DNA of 32,001 nt. Origin: Limisphaerales bacterium. Its GTDB lineage: Bacteria > Verrucomicrobiota > Verrucomicrobiia > Limisphaerales > UBA1096. The translations under genes and the position numbers were made by a program. The notes below the pieces were generated by a model. It was given only the letters and a program-made list of their open reading frames with translations. It had not been told where the DNA came from and did no database searches. The stretch spans positions 1 through 32,001 of the forward strand of contig SHAK01000025.1 of NCBI GenBank assembly GCA_004213515.1, written 5' to 3'. Below are positions 15,414 through 23,730 of this stretch, piece by piece (position 1 is the first letter of the stretch; every line of letters begins with the position of its first letter).

Positions 15414-17204
15414 TTATGCTTTCAGAACTTCGATAAATGCACTTTGAGGAATATTTACTGAGCCAATTGTTTTCATGCGTTTTTTTCCTTGTTTTTGTTT
15501 TTCAAGAAGCTTTCTTTTTCGACTGATATCACCTCCATAACATTTAGCGGTAACATCTTTTCTTAAAGCGCTAACTGTTGATCGAGCTACAACCTTTCCT
15601 CCAATTGCAGCTTGGATAGCAACTTTAAATTGTTGAGGAGGAATAACATCTTTTAGTTTTTCTGTTAACGCTCTCCCTCGTTGCTCAGCTTTATCCCTGT
15701 GAACAATTAAAGAAAATGCATCAACTGGTTCCCCATTAACAAGCATGTCCAATTTAACCATTTTTGCTGCCTCATAACCACTATGCTCATAGTCTAATGA
15801 TCCATAACCTCTTGTTATACTTTTTATTCGGTCATGAAAATCAATTAATATTTCATTAAGTGGAATCTTACCTTTTAATATAACTCTAACAGCATCCAGA
15901 GTTTCGGTCTCGTGAATAATCCCTCTCTTTTCAGCAGTTAAATTCATCATATCACCAATATATTCATTTGGACACATTAGATATGCATCGACCATAGGTT
16001 CTGATATAGTTGTTATGTAATTTGGTTCCGGCAAGTAGACAGGATTGTCTATATCTATTTCATTTCCGTCTGTTGTTATTACTTTATAAATAACACTAGG
16101 ATAGGTAGCAATAATATCCATTCCAAATTCTCGACGAAGTCGCTCTTGTATTATCTCTAAATGAAGTAATCCAAGAAATCCACATCGAAAGCCAAAACCC
16201 AGAGCTGCTGAGCTTTCTGCCTGATAAAAGAAAGCAGAGTCATTTAATTGTAATTTTGCTAAATTACTTTTGAGATGTTCGTAATCAGCAGAATTTATTG
16301 GATATATCCCACTAAAAACCATTGGTTTTATCTCTTGAAACCCTGGTAAAGCATTTGCTGGATTTCTTGAATCCGTCAAAGTATCACCAATTTTCACATC
16401 AGATGGAGATTTAATATTTGCGGTAACGTATCCAGTCTCTCCTTCACCGAGTTGTGGCCTCTTGTATGGTTTTGGATTAAAACTGCCAACTTCTTTTATT
16501 TCGACAGTTTTATTTGTATGCAACATTTTAATCTGCATTCCAGCTCTAAAAGTTCCACTAAAAACACGTAAGTGGGCAACTACACCACGATACGAATCAA
16601 AATATGAATCAAAGACTAATGCTTGTGTTTTTTCTAAAGAACCCTCTTTTGGATGTGGAATTATTTTGATGATTGATTCTAATACATTCTCAATTCCTGT
16701 TCCCTCTTTAGCGCTAGCAAGAACTGCTTCCTCTGATGGAATAGCAAGTATGTCTTCAAGTTGTTTTTTAACATTTGGTATATCTGCATGTGGTAAATCT
16801 ATTTTGTTTATTACTGGTATAATAGTAAGATTGTGATTCATCGCTAGATTCACATTAGCCACAGTTTGCGCCTCTACTCCTTGCGCTGCATCTATTATTA
16901 ATAATGCCCCCTCGCACGCACTTAAACTTCTTGAAACTTCATATGTAAAATCAACATGACCCGGTGTATCAATTAAGTTTAATTCGTATTCTTCACCATC
17001 TTTTGCTTTGTAATACATAGTTACAGGGTGAGCCTTAATCGTTATACCTCGCTCTTTTTCTAAATCCATAGAGTCGAGCAATTGGTTCTCCATTTCACGA
17101 TCAGATATTGTTCCAGTCATGTGCAACAACCTATCAGAAAGAGTCGTCTTTCCATGATCTATATGAGCAATAATGCTAAAATTTCGTATTTTTTTTATTT
17201 CCAT
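15414..17204 (-). CDS. lepA: Translation elongation factor 4 (LepA), back-translocating GTPase
   Basis: The 596-residue protein has all hallmark boxes: AHIDHGKTT (G1), the switch region GITIKAHPVTM, DTPGHVDF (G3) and NKIDLPHA (G4). The LepA-specific C-terminal domain contains VVARSTVSALRKDVTAKCYGGD and ends KQGKKRMKTIGSVNIPQ. ATG at 17204 is chosen over an upstream in-frame ATG at 17258 because it yields the canonical start MEIKKIRNFSI, and AAGGAG lies about 12 bases before it. LepA acts on the ribosome and is thought to help initiation or fidelity under stress. The lepA-lepB order is also seen in E. coli. It is the first gene of the minus-strand series. Confidence 0.97.
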   Translation of the reverse strand: MEIKKIRNFSIIAHIDHGKTTLSDRLLHMTGTISDREMENQLLDSMDLEKERGITIKAHPVTMYYKAKDGEEYELNLIDTPGHVDFTYEVSRSLSACEGALLIIDAAQGVEAQTVANVNLAMNHNLTIIPVINKIDLPHADIPNVKKQLEDILAIPSEEAVLASAKEGTGIENVLESIIKIIPHPKEGSLEKTQALVFDSYFDSYRGVVAHLRVFSGTFRAGMQIKMLHTNKTVEIKEVGSFNPKPYKRPQLGEGETGYVTANIKSPSDVKIGDTLTDSRNPANALPGFQEIKPMVFSGIYPINSADYEHLKSNLAKLQLNDSAFFYQAESSAALGFGFRCGFLGLLHLEIIQERLRREFGMDIIATYPSVIYKVITTDGNEIDIDNPVYLPEPNYITTISEPMVDAYLMCPNEYIGDMMNLTAEKRGIIHETETLDAVRVILKGKIPLNEILIDFHDRIKSITRGYGSLDYEHSGYEAAKMVKLDMLVNGEPVDAFSLIVHRDKAEQRGRALTEKLKDVIPPQQFKVAIQAAIGGKVVARSTVSALRKDVTAKCYGGDISRKRKLLEKQKQGKKRMKTIGSVNIPQSAFIEVLKA

Positions 17205-17457
17205 TAACGATACCAACTCCTTGATTCGGCTGCTGCATGGCAGACCCCCATCCTGCATATTCTAAAACTAAGAATATTGGAAAAGAAATATACTGAGCGA
17301 GAACGTTTATAAAAGCGTAATTTAATAATTTATTACAGTTTCCTCAGACAAGGGATTAAGTTTTAAAATCAAAAATATATAATGTTTTTAAAAGCTTGGA
17401 CATTCAAATTAAGATATGTAAAAACTCTTCAGTTCTTTTCCTGCTGATGCACGTGAT

Positions 17458-17628
17458 TTGCAACAGTCCCTGGACCTTAGATCAACTGGGCAAGGAACCT
17501 GCACTCGAGTTGTGACCGACGGGCCTTTACTGGAAGTCGCGATGTATGACGAGCCGGATCCACTTATACCTTACGTTCATCGGATTAGTTCAACACGGTG
17601 TTGGCGGGATTTTGAAACCCGCGGCTGA
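17458..17628 (+). other. Possible small ORF (56 codons) or small RNA ending in a terminator
   Basis: The frame is open from 17422 and stops with TGA at 17626-17628, inside the terminator loop. A TTG at 17458 would give 56 residues starting LQQSLDLRSTGQ and containing RVVTDGPLLEVAMYDEPD and IPYVHRI, which reads like real protein. No usual start or Shine-Dalgarno sequence supports it. A second small frame starts with ATG at 17447 (MHVICNSPWTLDQLGKE, 22 codons). The raised GC content and the strong terminator also fit a structured RNA of roughly 200 nt. I could not match it to 6S RNA, SRP RNA or RNase P RNA by eye. No function is proposed. Confidence 0.3.
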
Positions 17629-17646
17629 AAGGCTGCGGGTTTTTTC
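17615..17646 (+). terminator. Strong rho-independent terminator upstream of rarA
   Basis: An 11-bp stem AAACCCGCGGC / GCTGCGGGTTT (one G-T pair) has a 6-base loop and is followed by further T residues (the run extends to 17645). No recognised gene lies before it on the plus strand, so it must end a short transcript or act as an attenuator for rarA, which begins 37 bases later. Its loop resembles that of the terminator at 1558-1585 (GCC/GGC around a GAAA core). Confidence 0.85.
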
Positions 17647-17682
17647 TTTCGAAAAGGTAACATCCATTGATACATTTCACCC

Positions 17683-19077
17683 ATGACTGGTGATTTGTTT
17701 TCAAAAACTAATCCCCCCATATCTGACAATAAAATGTCAGAAAAAGAATCATTACCCAATCAGTCTCATGTTCCTTTAGCTGCCAGAATGCGCCCACGCA
17801 ACTTGAATGAATATTTTGGGCAATCTCATATATTATCTCCTGGGAATTTGTTAAGACGAGCAATTGAAGCAGACCGAATTCAATCTTTAATTTTTTACGG
17901 CCCTCCAGGAACAGGTAAGACAAGTTTGGCTCAAGTTATAGCAAATCAAACTAAGAGCAAATTTGAACGTTTAAGCGGAGTGGAATCAAATGTTTCTGAT
18001 ATGAGAAAGATTTTGTACTCTGCTTCTAACCGTTTAGCTAACACAGGTAAAACGACATTATTATTTATTGACGAAATTCACCGATTTAATAAATCCCAAC
18101 AAGATGTTCTTCTTCCTGATGTCGAGAACGGTGCGGTTCGGCTTATTGGAGCCACCACACATAATCCATTTTTCTTCGTCAATTCACCTTTAGTTTCAAG
18201 ATCACAAGTGTTCGAGCTTGAACCTTTAAGGGAGAAAGAAATACACAAACTTCTTCAAGAGGCATTAAATGATTCAGACAGAGGTCTTGGGCATTTGAAT
18301 TGCCTTATTGATGAAGGCGCACTTGAACATTTATCAAAAGCATCTAACGGTGATGCACGCAAAGCACTTAACTCTTTGGAGATCGCAACTTTAACTACTC
18401 CCCGAAATGATGACGGAATAATTAATATTACAATTGAAGTGGCTGAACAATGCATACAAAAAAAGTCAGTAGTATACGACAATGATGAAGATGAACATTA
18501 CGATACCATTTCTGCATTTATAAAATCAATGCGAGGAAGTGACCCTGATGCAACATTATACTGGCTAGCCAAAATGATTCATGCTGGAGAGGATCCTAGA
18601 TTCATCGCACGAAGAATCATTATTCAAGCTTCAGAGGATGTGGGACTAGCTGACCCTATGGCATTGGTTCTTGCAAATGCTGCGTTTCAAGCAGCCGAAT
18701 TTATCGGATGGCCAGAAGCAAGAATTCCTATTGCTGAAGCTGCCATATATGTAGCATGCGCAAACAAGAGCAATAGCGTAATAAAAGCAATTGATGCTGC
18801 TTTAAATGATATTAAAACAGGCATTACTCTTCCTGTTCCCGTTCATTTAAAAGACTCTCATTATACTGGTGCTGAAGCACTTAATCACGGAGAGGGTTAT
18901 CAATATTCACACGATTTTCCTAATCACTTTGTTGCTCAAGATTACCTTGGAGATAAGAAATTATTTTATAACCCAACTGAACAGGGAATTGAAAAAAAAT
19001 TAAAGGCTAGAGTTGATTATTGGAGGAGCCAATTCTCGAAAATCAAGAAATCTTCAACCTCAAAAAAAACAACTTAA
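17683..19077 (+). CDS. rarA: Replication-associated recombination protein A (RarA/MgsA AAA+ ATPase)
   Basis: The 464-residue protein has the family N-terminus PLAARMRPRNLNEYFGQ, Walker A GPPGTGKT (residues 73-80), Walker B LLFIDE (126-131) followed by HRFNKSQQD, and sensor 1 in IGATTHNP. The C-terminal tetramerisation part includes HAGEDPRFIARRIIIQASED and GEGYQYSHDFP, typical of RarA/WRNIP1. It acts at stalled replication forks and loads on single-strand DNA/SSB. ATG 17683 is retained because related proteins often begin with a similar DLF motif; ATG 17734 is an alternative. It heads a plus-strand series with the next gene only 3 bases away. Confidence 0.95.
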   Translation: MTGDLFSKTNPPISDNKMSEKESLPNQSHVPLAARMRPRNLNEYFGQSHILSPGNLLRRAIEADRIQSLIFYGPPGTGKTSLAQVIANQTKSKFERLSGVESNVSDMRKILYSASNRLANTGKTTLLFIDEIHRFNKSQQDVLLPDVENGAVRLIGATTHNPFFFVNSPLVSRSQVFELEPLREKEIHKLLQEALNDSDRGLGHLNCLIDEGALEHLSKASNGDARKALNSLEIATLTTPRNDDGIINITIEVAEQCIQKKSVVYDNDEDEHYDTISAFIKSMRGSDPDATLYWLAKMIHAGEDPRFIARRIIIQASEDVGLADPMALVLANAAFQAAEFIGWPEARIPIAEAAIYVACANKSNSVIKAIDAALNDIKTGITLPVPVHLKDSHYTGAEALNHGEGYQYSHDFPNHFVAQDYLGDKKLFYNPTEQGIEKKLKARVDYWRSQFSKIKKSSTSKKTT

Positions 19078-19080
19078 AAG

Positions 19081-19686
19081 ATGGGTGATCAAATAAAGAT
19101 TTATAATAGTAATTCTCATATTTGTTTACTTAAAGACAAAATGAGAAAGCAAATATCCACTGCAAAAAACTCTATTTCAAAGAAAGAAATGCACGAGCAG
19201 TCATCTCAGTTATGCGACCTAGTACAAAGAACGGAAGATTGGATTAACAGTAAAACTGTTTTATTATACAGAAATCTCAACAAAGAAATAAGTGTTAATT
19301 CATTGATTGAACAAGGGCTAAAAAGCAATAAAACCGTCGCCCTGCCCCGTTACGAATCAAAAGATATGAAATATTCTGCATGCGTTATAAAAAGTTTAAA
19401 AGATTTAGTTGTTGGTAAATATAACATAATGGAACCATCTCAAAACTGTAATAAGATCAACATTAACCAACTGGACTTAGTGATTGTCCCTGGAGTAGCA
19501 TTTGATCGCTTCGGTGGTCGGTTAGGCCGAGGAAATGGATATTACGATCGATTTCTAAAAAACTTGAAGGCTATATTTTATGGGGTTTGTTTTAAGCAAC
19601 AAGTTGTGGATAAAACTCCACAAGATTTACATGATGCAAAAATGGATATAATCATGACTCCAGATGGAAAACTCGATTTAAATTAA
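19081..19686 (+). CDS. 5-formyltetrahydrofolate cyclo-ligase
   Basis: The enzyme converts 5-formyl-THF to 5,10-methenyl-THF with ATP, recycling folate in the cytoplasm. The diagnostic motif is PGVAFDRFGGRLGRGNGYYD (residues 138-157), with an N-terminal basic helix KDKMRKQI. Its 201 residues fit the family (about 180-200). Translation from ATG 19081 is assumed, since it nearly touches the rarA stop; ATG 19141 would remove 20 poorly conserved residues and is possible. It lies 4 bases before rny. An RNA-proximal position between rarA and rny is shared with E. coli-like ssrS-fau only in general theme, so no specific regulation is claimed. Confidence 0.92.
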   Translation: MGDQIKIYNSNSHICLLKDKMRKQISTAKNSISKKEMHEQSSQLCDLVQRTEDWINSKTVLLYRNLNKEISVNSLIEQGLKSNKTVALPRYESKDMKYSACVIKSLKDLVVGKYNIMEPSQNCNKININQLDLVIVPGVAFDRFGGRLGRGNGYYDRFLKNLKAIFYGVCFKQQVVDKTPQDLHDAKMDIIMTPDGKLDLN

Positions 19687-19690
19687 GATC

Positions 19691-21268
19691 ATGCATTTGT
19701 TATTAGCATCAGTAGAAACTTGGATCGCTTGGGCAATAGTAACTTTGGTGATACTCATTGGAATGGTATGGATTCGAAAGGATCAAAAGCGACAAATACG
19801 CCGTGCACTTCATAGCACAGAGTCGTCCTTAAAAGAGCACTCACGAAAAGAGGCAGAGGTGCTTACTAGAAGCGCACGAATGCTAACTCGCGAAGAAACA
19901 AAACGACTAAGAGATGATTTAGAGAATACTATCGGTGCAGAAAGTGAAGAAATTCGACAGCGCGAAAAACGACTTGAAGAGAGAGAATCATTACTTGATA
20001 GGCAGCTTCAAACAGTTCTGGAAAATGAATCAAGACTAAAACAAGAACGAGCTGATTTTGAAATTTTTAAGGATGATCTTAAAAAAAGAGAATCAGCAAC
20101 TAAAAAGCTAGCTGAAAAATATAAAGACGAGCTTTCAATAATATCAAAGCTTTCTGAAGATCAAGCAAAGGAAAAGTTTTTTGATTTGATTCGTGATGAA
20201 CATCAAATTGAAGCTAGCCAAATTGGTAAAAGTATCTTGAACGAAGCTAAAGACAACGCCGAAGGTGATGCTCGAAGATTAATTGGTATAGCTATTCAGA
20301 GATACGCAGGCGAACACACTTACGAAAGCACAACTGCAACTGTATCTTTGGGTGGAGACGAAGACATTAAAGGTCGAATTATTGGAAGAGAAGGACGCAA
20401 TGTTCGTGCATTTGAAGCCGCAACTGGAGTAACTGTATTAATAGACGACACCCCTAATTCAGTTGTGCTTTCAGCGTTTGATCCAGTCAAGCGCGAGATA
20501 GCACGAGAATCAATGAATCGACTTGTAAAAGATGGCAGAATTCATCCAACCAGAATTGAGGAAATTGTAAAGAAAGTATCTGAAGAGAACACATATAACA
20601 TGGCCAATTTAGGAGAGGAAGCAGCATCTAAAGCTGGTGTCATTTCACTAAACAAGGAGATTTTGGGTATGCTAGGTAAACTTCGTTACCGCAGCAGCTA
20701 TTCACAGAACGTTCTCGCCCATTCAGTAGAAGTTGCAAATCTAATGGGCCTTCTTGCTGGAGAAATGGGGTTAGATATAGCAAAGGCAAAAAGAATTGGC
20801 CTTTTACATGATATTGGAAAAGCTATGTCGCAAGAAGTTGATGGCCCTCATGCAATTGTTGGTGGTGATTTCATAAAACGTAATGGCGAGCCTGAGGATG
20901 TCGTGAATGGCGTTTCATCCCACCACGGAGAAGTTCCATACAATTATATTTGGGGTATCCTTGTAAGTGCTGCCGATGCCATTAGCGCTTCAAGACCTGG
21001 CGCCCGATCTGAAACCATGTCAACCTATCTCAAAAGATTGAGTAATTTAGAAAAGATCGGCAAATCATTTGAAGCCGTAGAAAAGTGTTATGCAGTTCAA
21101 GCTGGAAGAGAAGTAAGGATTTTGGTAAATCCCAGTAAAGTAACTGATGAGGAATCTTATGATTTAGCACGGAAAATTGCGCGTAAAATTGAAGATGAAT
21201 TACAATATCCAGGACATATAAGGGTAACAATGGTCCGCGAAAACCGCTTCGTCGAATATGCAAAATAA
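19691..21268 (+). CDS. rny: Ribonuclease Y
   Basis: This 525-residue membrane-anchored endoribonuclease starts mRNA decay. It has an N-terminal membrane segment (about residues 10-27) and a long coiled coil (about 30-190) rich in Glu/Arg/Lys. A KH domain includes DIKGRIIGREGRNVRAFE (about 224-241). An HD domain includes HSVEVANLMG and GLLHDIGKA (about 345-375), where His-Asp bind metal. The C-terminal end GHIRVTMVRENRFVEYAK is the classic RNase Y terminus. ATG 19691 lies 4 bases after the cyclo-ligase stop. Length matches the family (about 520). Confidence 0.97.
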   Translation: MHLLLASVETWIAWAIVTLVILIGMVWIRKDQKRQIRRALHSTESSLKEHSRKEAEVLTRSARMLTREETKRLRDDLENTIGAESEEIRQREKRLEERESLLDRQLQTVLENESRLKQERADFEIFKDDLKKRESATKKLAEKYKDELSIISKLSEDQAKEKFFDLIRDEHQIEASQIGKSILNEAKDNAEGDARRLIGIAIQRYAGEHTYESTTATVSLGGDEDIKGRIIGREGRNVRAFEAATGVTVLIDDTPNSVVLSAFDPVKREIARESMNRLVKDGRIHPTRIEEIVKKVSEENTYNMANLGEEAASKAGVISLNKEILGMLGKLRYRSSYSQNVLAHSVEVANLMGLLAGEMGLDIAKAKRIGLLHDIGKAMSQEVDGPHAIVGGDFIKRNGEPEDVVNGVSSHHGEVPYNYIWGILVSAADAISASRPGARSETMSTYLKRLSNLEKIGKSFEAVEKCYAVQAGREVRILVNPSKVTDEESYDLARKIARKIEDELQYPGHIRVTMVRENRFVEYAK

Positions 21269-21318
21269 TTTATAATTCTCATTATTAATTTTTATATCAA
21301 AAAAACTTAGACTGCGAA

Positions 21319-22023
21319 ATGAAATTCAAACAAGTCATATACATATTATGCATATCTTGCAGCCTTCTAGTTGATTTTAAATCCTTGAATGCAGCATCCC
21401 TTGTTAATGGTAATGATTTAGCTCTTTCTATACGAAATACAATCCCATCAGAAAACAATTCTATAGCTGCTTCAATGGAAGTAACTTTAAAGAATCGAAA
21501 GCGCATCAATACAAGCTTAACAATAGAAACAAAATTATTAAGCCAAGATGAATTCTTAACTACTTATAAATCTTCTCCTCCAAATAATACAACTTGGAAA
21601 ATAAAGCGAAAAATTAGAGAGAAAAATAAATATCAAATTCAACCAGAAAAAAATAATTCAGAAAAAAACATCTACATAGGTCTTGCTAACTCGTCTTTTA
21701 CTTTGGCGGATTTAGGTTTGGAGTTCTTACATTGGCCTATTCAAAAAACAATTCGAAAACAAAGAAGAAAAAGCAGATTATGCCATGTCCTTGAAAGCAA
21801 GCCTATCAAACAGGCTAGTGAAGAATATAGCCGTGTACTTTCATGGATTGATGAAAAATCAGGAGCAATAATTGCTGCTGATTTTTTTGATTTAAATAAC
21901 AACCTCTTAAAGAGATTCAGCGTAAAAGGATTAACAAAAATAAAAGGCCTTTGGCAAGTAGATGAGTTAGAAATGCGAGATTACAAAAACGGCACAAAAA
22001 GCCGTTTGAAGCTCAGATATTAA
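21319..22023 (+). CDS. LolA-like outer-membrane lipoprotein-sorting family protein (TP-0789 type)
   Basis: A signal peptide (about residues 1-25) precedes a domain with FTLADLGLEFLHWP, RLCHVLESKP, YSRVLSWIDEKSGAI and a C-terminal GLWQVDELEMRDYKNGTKS. This pattern matches the uncharacterised TP-0789 family, usually annotated as outer-membrane lipoprotein-sorting protein because of a LolA/LolB-like fold. Its actual ligand is unknown. It lies 50 bases after rny and 11 bases before a TPR membrane protein gene, so it may be part of the rarA-rny series. Family assignment is by remembered motif pattern, not by search. Confidence 0.75.
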   Translation: MKFKQVIYILCISCSLLVDFKSLNAASLVNGNDLALSIRNTIPSENNSIAASMEVTLKNRKRINTSLTIETKLLSQDEFLTTYKSSPPNNTTWKIKRKIREKNKYQIQPEKNNSEKNIYIGLANSSFTLADLGLEFLHWPIQKTIRKQRRKSRLCHVLESKPIKQASEEYSRVLSWIDEKSGAIIAADFFDLNNNLLKRFSVKGLTKIKGLWQVDELEMRDYKNGTKSRLKLRY

Positions 22024-22034
22024 CAAATTAAGAT

Positions 22035-23201
22035 TTGAAATTAAAAAACAGATTAGAACAGGACCCATTATTTAAATGGATTTTTTACTTTTTTGTTGGG
22101 TTGGTCGGAATAACTCCTATGATCTATGGACTTGTTAAATTGAATCAAGGCGTTTCTTGGGGAGGAATTCTAGTATTACTCATCTTTATTTTTATACCTT
22201 GCGCAGCGTTTCTTGCTATTTTTTTTGCTCCTTTTTTAATTGATAAAACTATCGCCTCTCCTATTGGTCAGATATTTACCGGGAATCCAAATATTATTGA
22301 AGACAAGCCTATTTATGGCCCAGTAAAAGCTAACCGCAATCAAGGTGACTACAGACAAGCTCTGAATCTTGTTGAAGCTCAATTAAAAAAACACCCCTTT
22401 GACTTTGATGGGCTTATGCTTAAAGCAGCAATACAAGCAGAAGACTATCATGATTTGAACGCAGCAAAGGAAACACTTGATATTGCACTTATTGACAAAG
22501 ACCAAAAAAGATACAATTTACCAATTGTTTATAACAAGATTGCTGACTGGGAATTAAATATATTTAATTCAATCTCATGTGCTAGACAATCGTTAGAAAC
22601 AATTAGAGAAACTTATCCAGGCACTAAAGCCGCACAACTTGCAGCACAACGAATAGCAGCAATGGAATTTTATGATGAATCAATTGTTGCACCCACAAAA
22701 ATTAGTGATTCTTACAATGATATAGTTGAAGAGTCTTCTAGAAACGAACTTAAAGAAGGACTTCTCAAGTTTCCAAAAAAAGAACAAACTGACTATGAAA
22801 ATGAGAGTGAAAAACTGTTATCTATATGTTTAAAACGTGTAGAAGACCATCCTGAATCAATTATTAATCGTGAGGACCTTGCTCGATATTATTTTGATCA
22901 CAAAAAAGAATGGGAAATGGCAATAAAACAATACGAATTATTAATCAGCATGCCGGGAGCTTCCACAAACCAGAAAGTAGAATGGCTAAACAAAATTGTT
23001 GATATCAAAGTAAAGTCAGGAACAAGGCTGGAAGAGATAACGCCTATCCTGGACCGTGTTGTTAATATCAACCCAGAAAGTGCCGCAGCAAACAGAGCTC
23101 AAAGCCGTATCATGCATCTACCAATTGAAATTAGAGTAGCAAACAAAAAAAAAGTGCCACTTAAATTAAAGCAGCACGATGAAGATCTAGGGCTAATTTA
23201 A
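22035..23201 (+). CDS. TPR-containing inner-membrane protein of unknown function
   Basis: TTG at 22035 is taken as the start because no ATG precedes the first membrane helix. Two hydrophobic segments (about residues 12-33 and 42-68) anchor the protein. The remainder is soluble and helical with TPR-like units, for example RNQGDYRQALNLVEAQLKKH (about 101-120) and REDLARYYFDHKKEWEMAIK (about 279-298). The C-terminus is basic. The layout resembles verrucomicrobial TPR proteins without known role. It follows the LolA-like gene by 11 bases and ends convergently with the DUF3568 lipoprotein gene. No function is proposed. Confidence 0.8.
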   Translation: MKLKNRLEQDPLFKWIFYFFVGLVGITPMIYGLVKLNQGVSWGGILVLLIFIFIPCAAFLAIFFAPFLIDKTIASPIGQIFTGNPNIIEDKPIYGPVKANRNQGDYRQALNLVEAQLKKHPFDFDGLMLKAAIQAEDYHDLNAAKETLDIALIDKDQKRYNLPIVYNKIADWELNIFNSISCARQSLETIRETYPGTKAAQLAAQRIAAMEFYDESIVAPTKISDSYNDIVEESSRNELKEGLLKFPKKEQTDYENESEKLLSICLKRVEDHPESIINREDLARYYFDHKKEWEMAIKQYELLISMPGASTNQKVEWLNKIVDIKVKSGTRLEEITPILDRVVNINPESAAANRAQSRIMHLPIEIRVANKKKVPLKLKQHDEDLGLI

Positions 23202-23213
23202 AAATAAAACAAA

Positions 23214-23603
23214 TTAATTCTGAGGTAGAACAAGTCCCAGAGCAATTTGTTTATCTATTTCAGAGGCTGTAGTCAAATCCCCTGTACCACGCGAAGTTCT
23301 TGCTTGAACAACAACTTCAGTGACAAGTGGTTCAACCTCTTTAACAGTCACATAAACCGTTCTTTTATCAACTTTAGCCGTTAATGTTTTTGTGATTATA
23401 TCGTCATTAGTTATAGTACCTACTCGAGATAATACTTCCCTTGCAGAATTTAAAATCTGATCTAAAGGACGCTCATAACGACTTATAATCTTGTCTCGGG
23501 AGACAGGAACACCGAATTTATTTCCAACAGGCGTGTTTATGCACCCAACATTGCTGAAAGCCAAAACTGTAATTAAACCAAACAGGACTAAACGAAAAGT
23601 CAT
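23214..23603 (-). CDS. Small lipoprotein, DUF3568-like
   Basis: ATG at 23603 gives MTFRLVLFGLITVLAFSNVG followed by Cys, a lipoprotein signal with an imperfect lipobox (NVGC). ATG 23612 and TTG 23639 are alternative starts. The mature part of about 108 residues has a helix (DQILNSAREVLSRVGTI) followed by alternating beta strands (KTLTAKVDKRTVYVTVKEV, TEVVVQARTSRG), the pattern of DUF3568. It is likely attached to a membrane and faces the periplasm; function is unknown. It is transcribed away from the HtrA gene, the two sharing a 127-base divergent promoter region. Confidence 0.75.
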   Translation of the reverse strand: MTFRLVLFGLITVLAFSNVGCINTPVGNKFGVPVSRDKIISRYERPLDQILNSAREVLSRVGTITNDDIITKTLTAKVDKRTVYVTVKEVEPLVTEVVVQARTSRGTGDLTTASEIDKQIALGLVLPQN

Positions 23604-23653
23604 GGCCCACATACCAATCAAATCTGATTTAAGCGTCAAGTCATTTGAGGCAA

Positions 23654-23682
23654 TTGTGGATAAGTTATTTGTCTTTTATAAA
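23654..23682 (+). promoter_or_regulatory. Candidate sigma-70-type promoter of the HtrA gene
   Basis: TTGTGG (23654-23659), a 17-base spacer and TATAAA (23677-23682) form a good -35/-10 pair. Transcription would start near 23689, about 40 bases before ATG 23731. This supports the downstream start over longer in-frame extensions that would begin inside the divergent gene. Confidence 0.45.
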
Positions 23683-23730
23683 GTAAAAATGAACAAAACA
23701 AAGAGTTTAAATGTCTTGATACATGCTCGT

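Larger units (their letters stand above)
17205..17682. other. Divergent intergenic region between lepA and rarA with a GC-rich insert
   Basis: The first part (about 17259-17420) is very AT-rich and presumably carries the lepA promoter, but no convincing -35/-10 pair was found. From about 17430 to 17646 the sequence is clearly richer in GC than both flanking genes and ends in a strong plus-strand terminator. This segment may encode a small RNA, a leader of rarA, or a small protein (see the entry at 17458). Confidence 0.5.

Noticed and set aside
16462-16836. Plus-strand 124-codon frame inside lepA
   Set aside because: It is antisense to highly conserved LepA sequence and has no recognisable motif.
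23491-23730. 80-codon in-frame extension of the HtrA gene
   Set aside because: It overlaps the divergent lipoprotein gene and its start region, precedes the predicted promoter and would bury the signal peptide.
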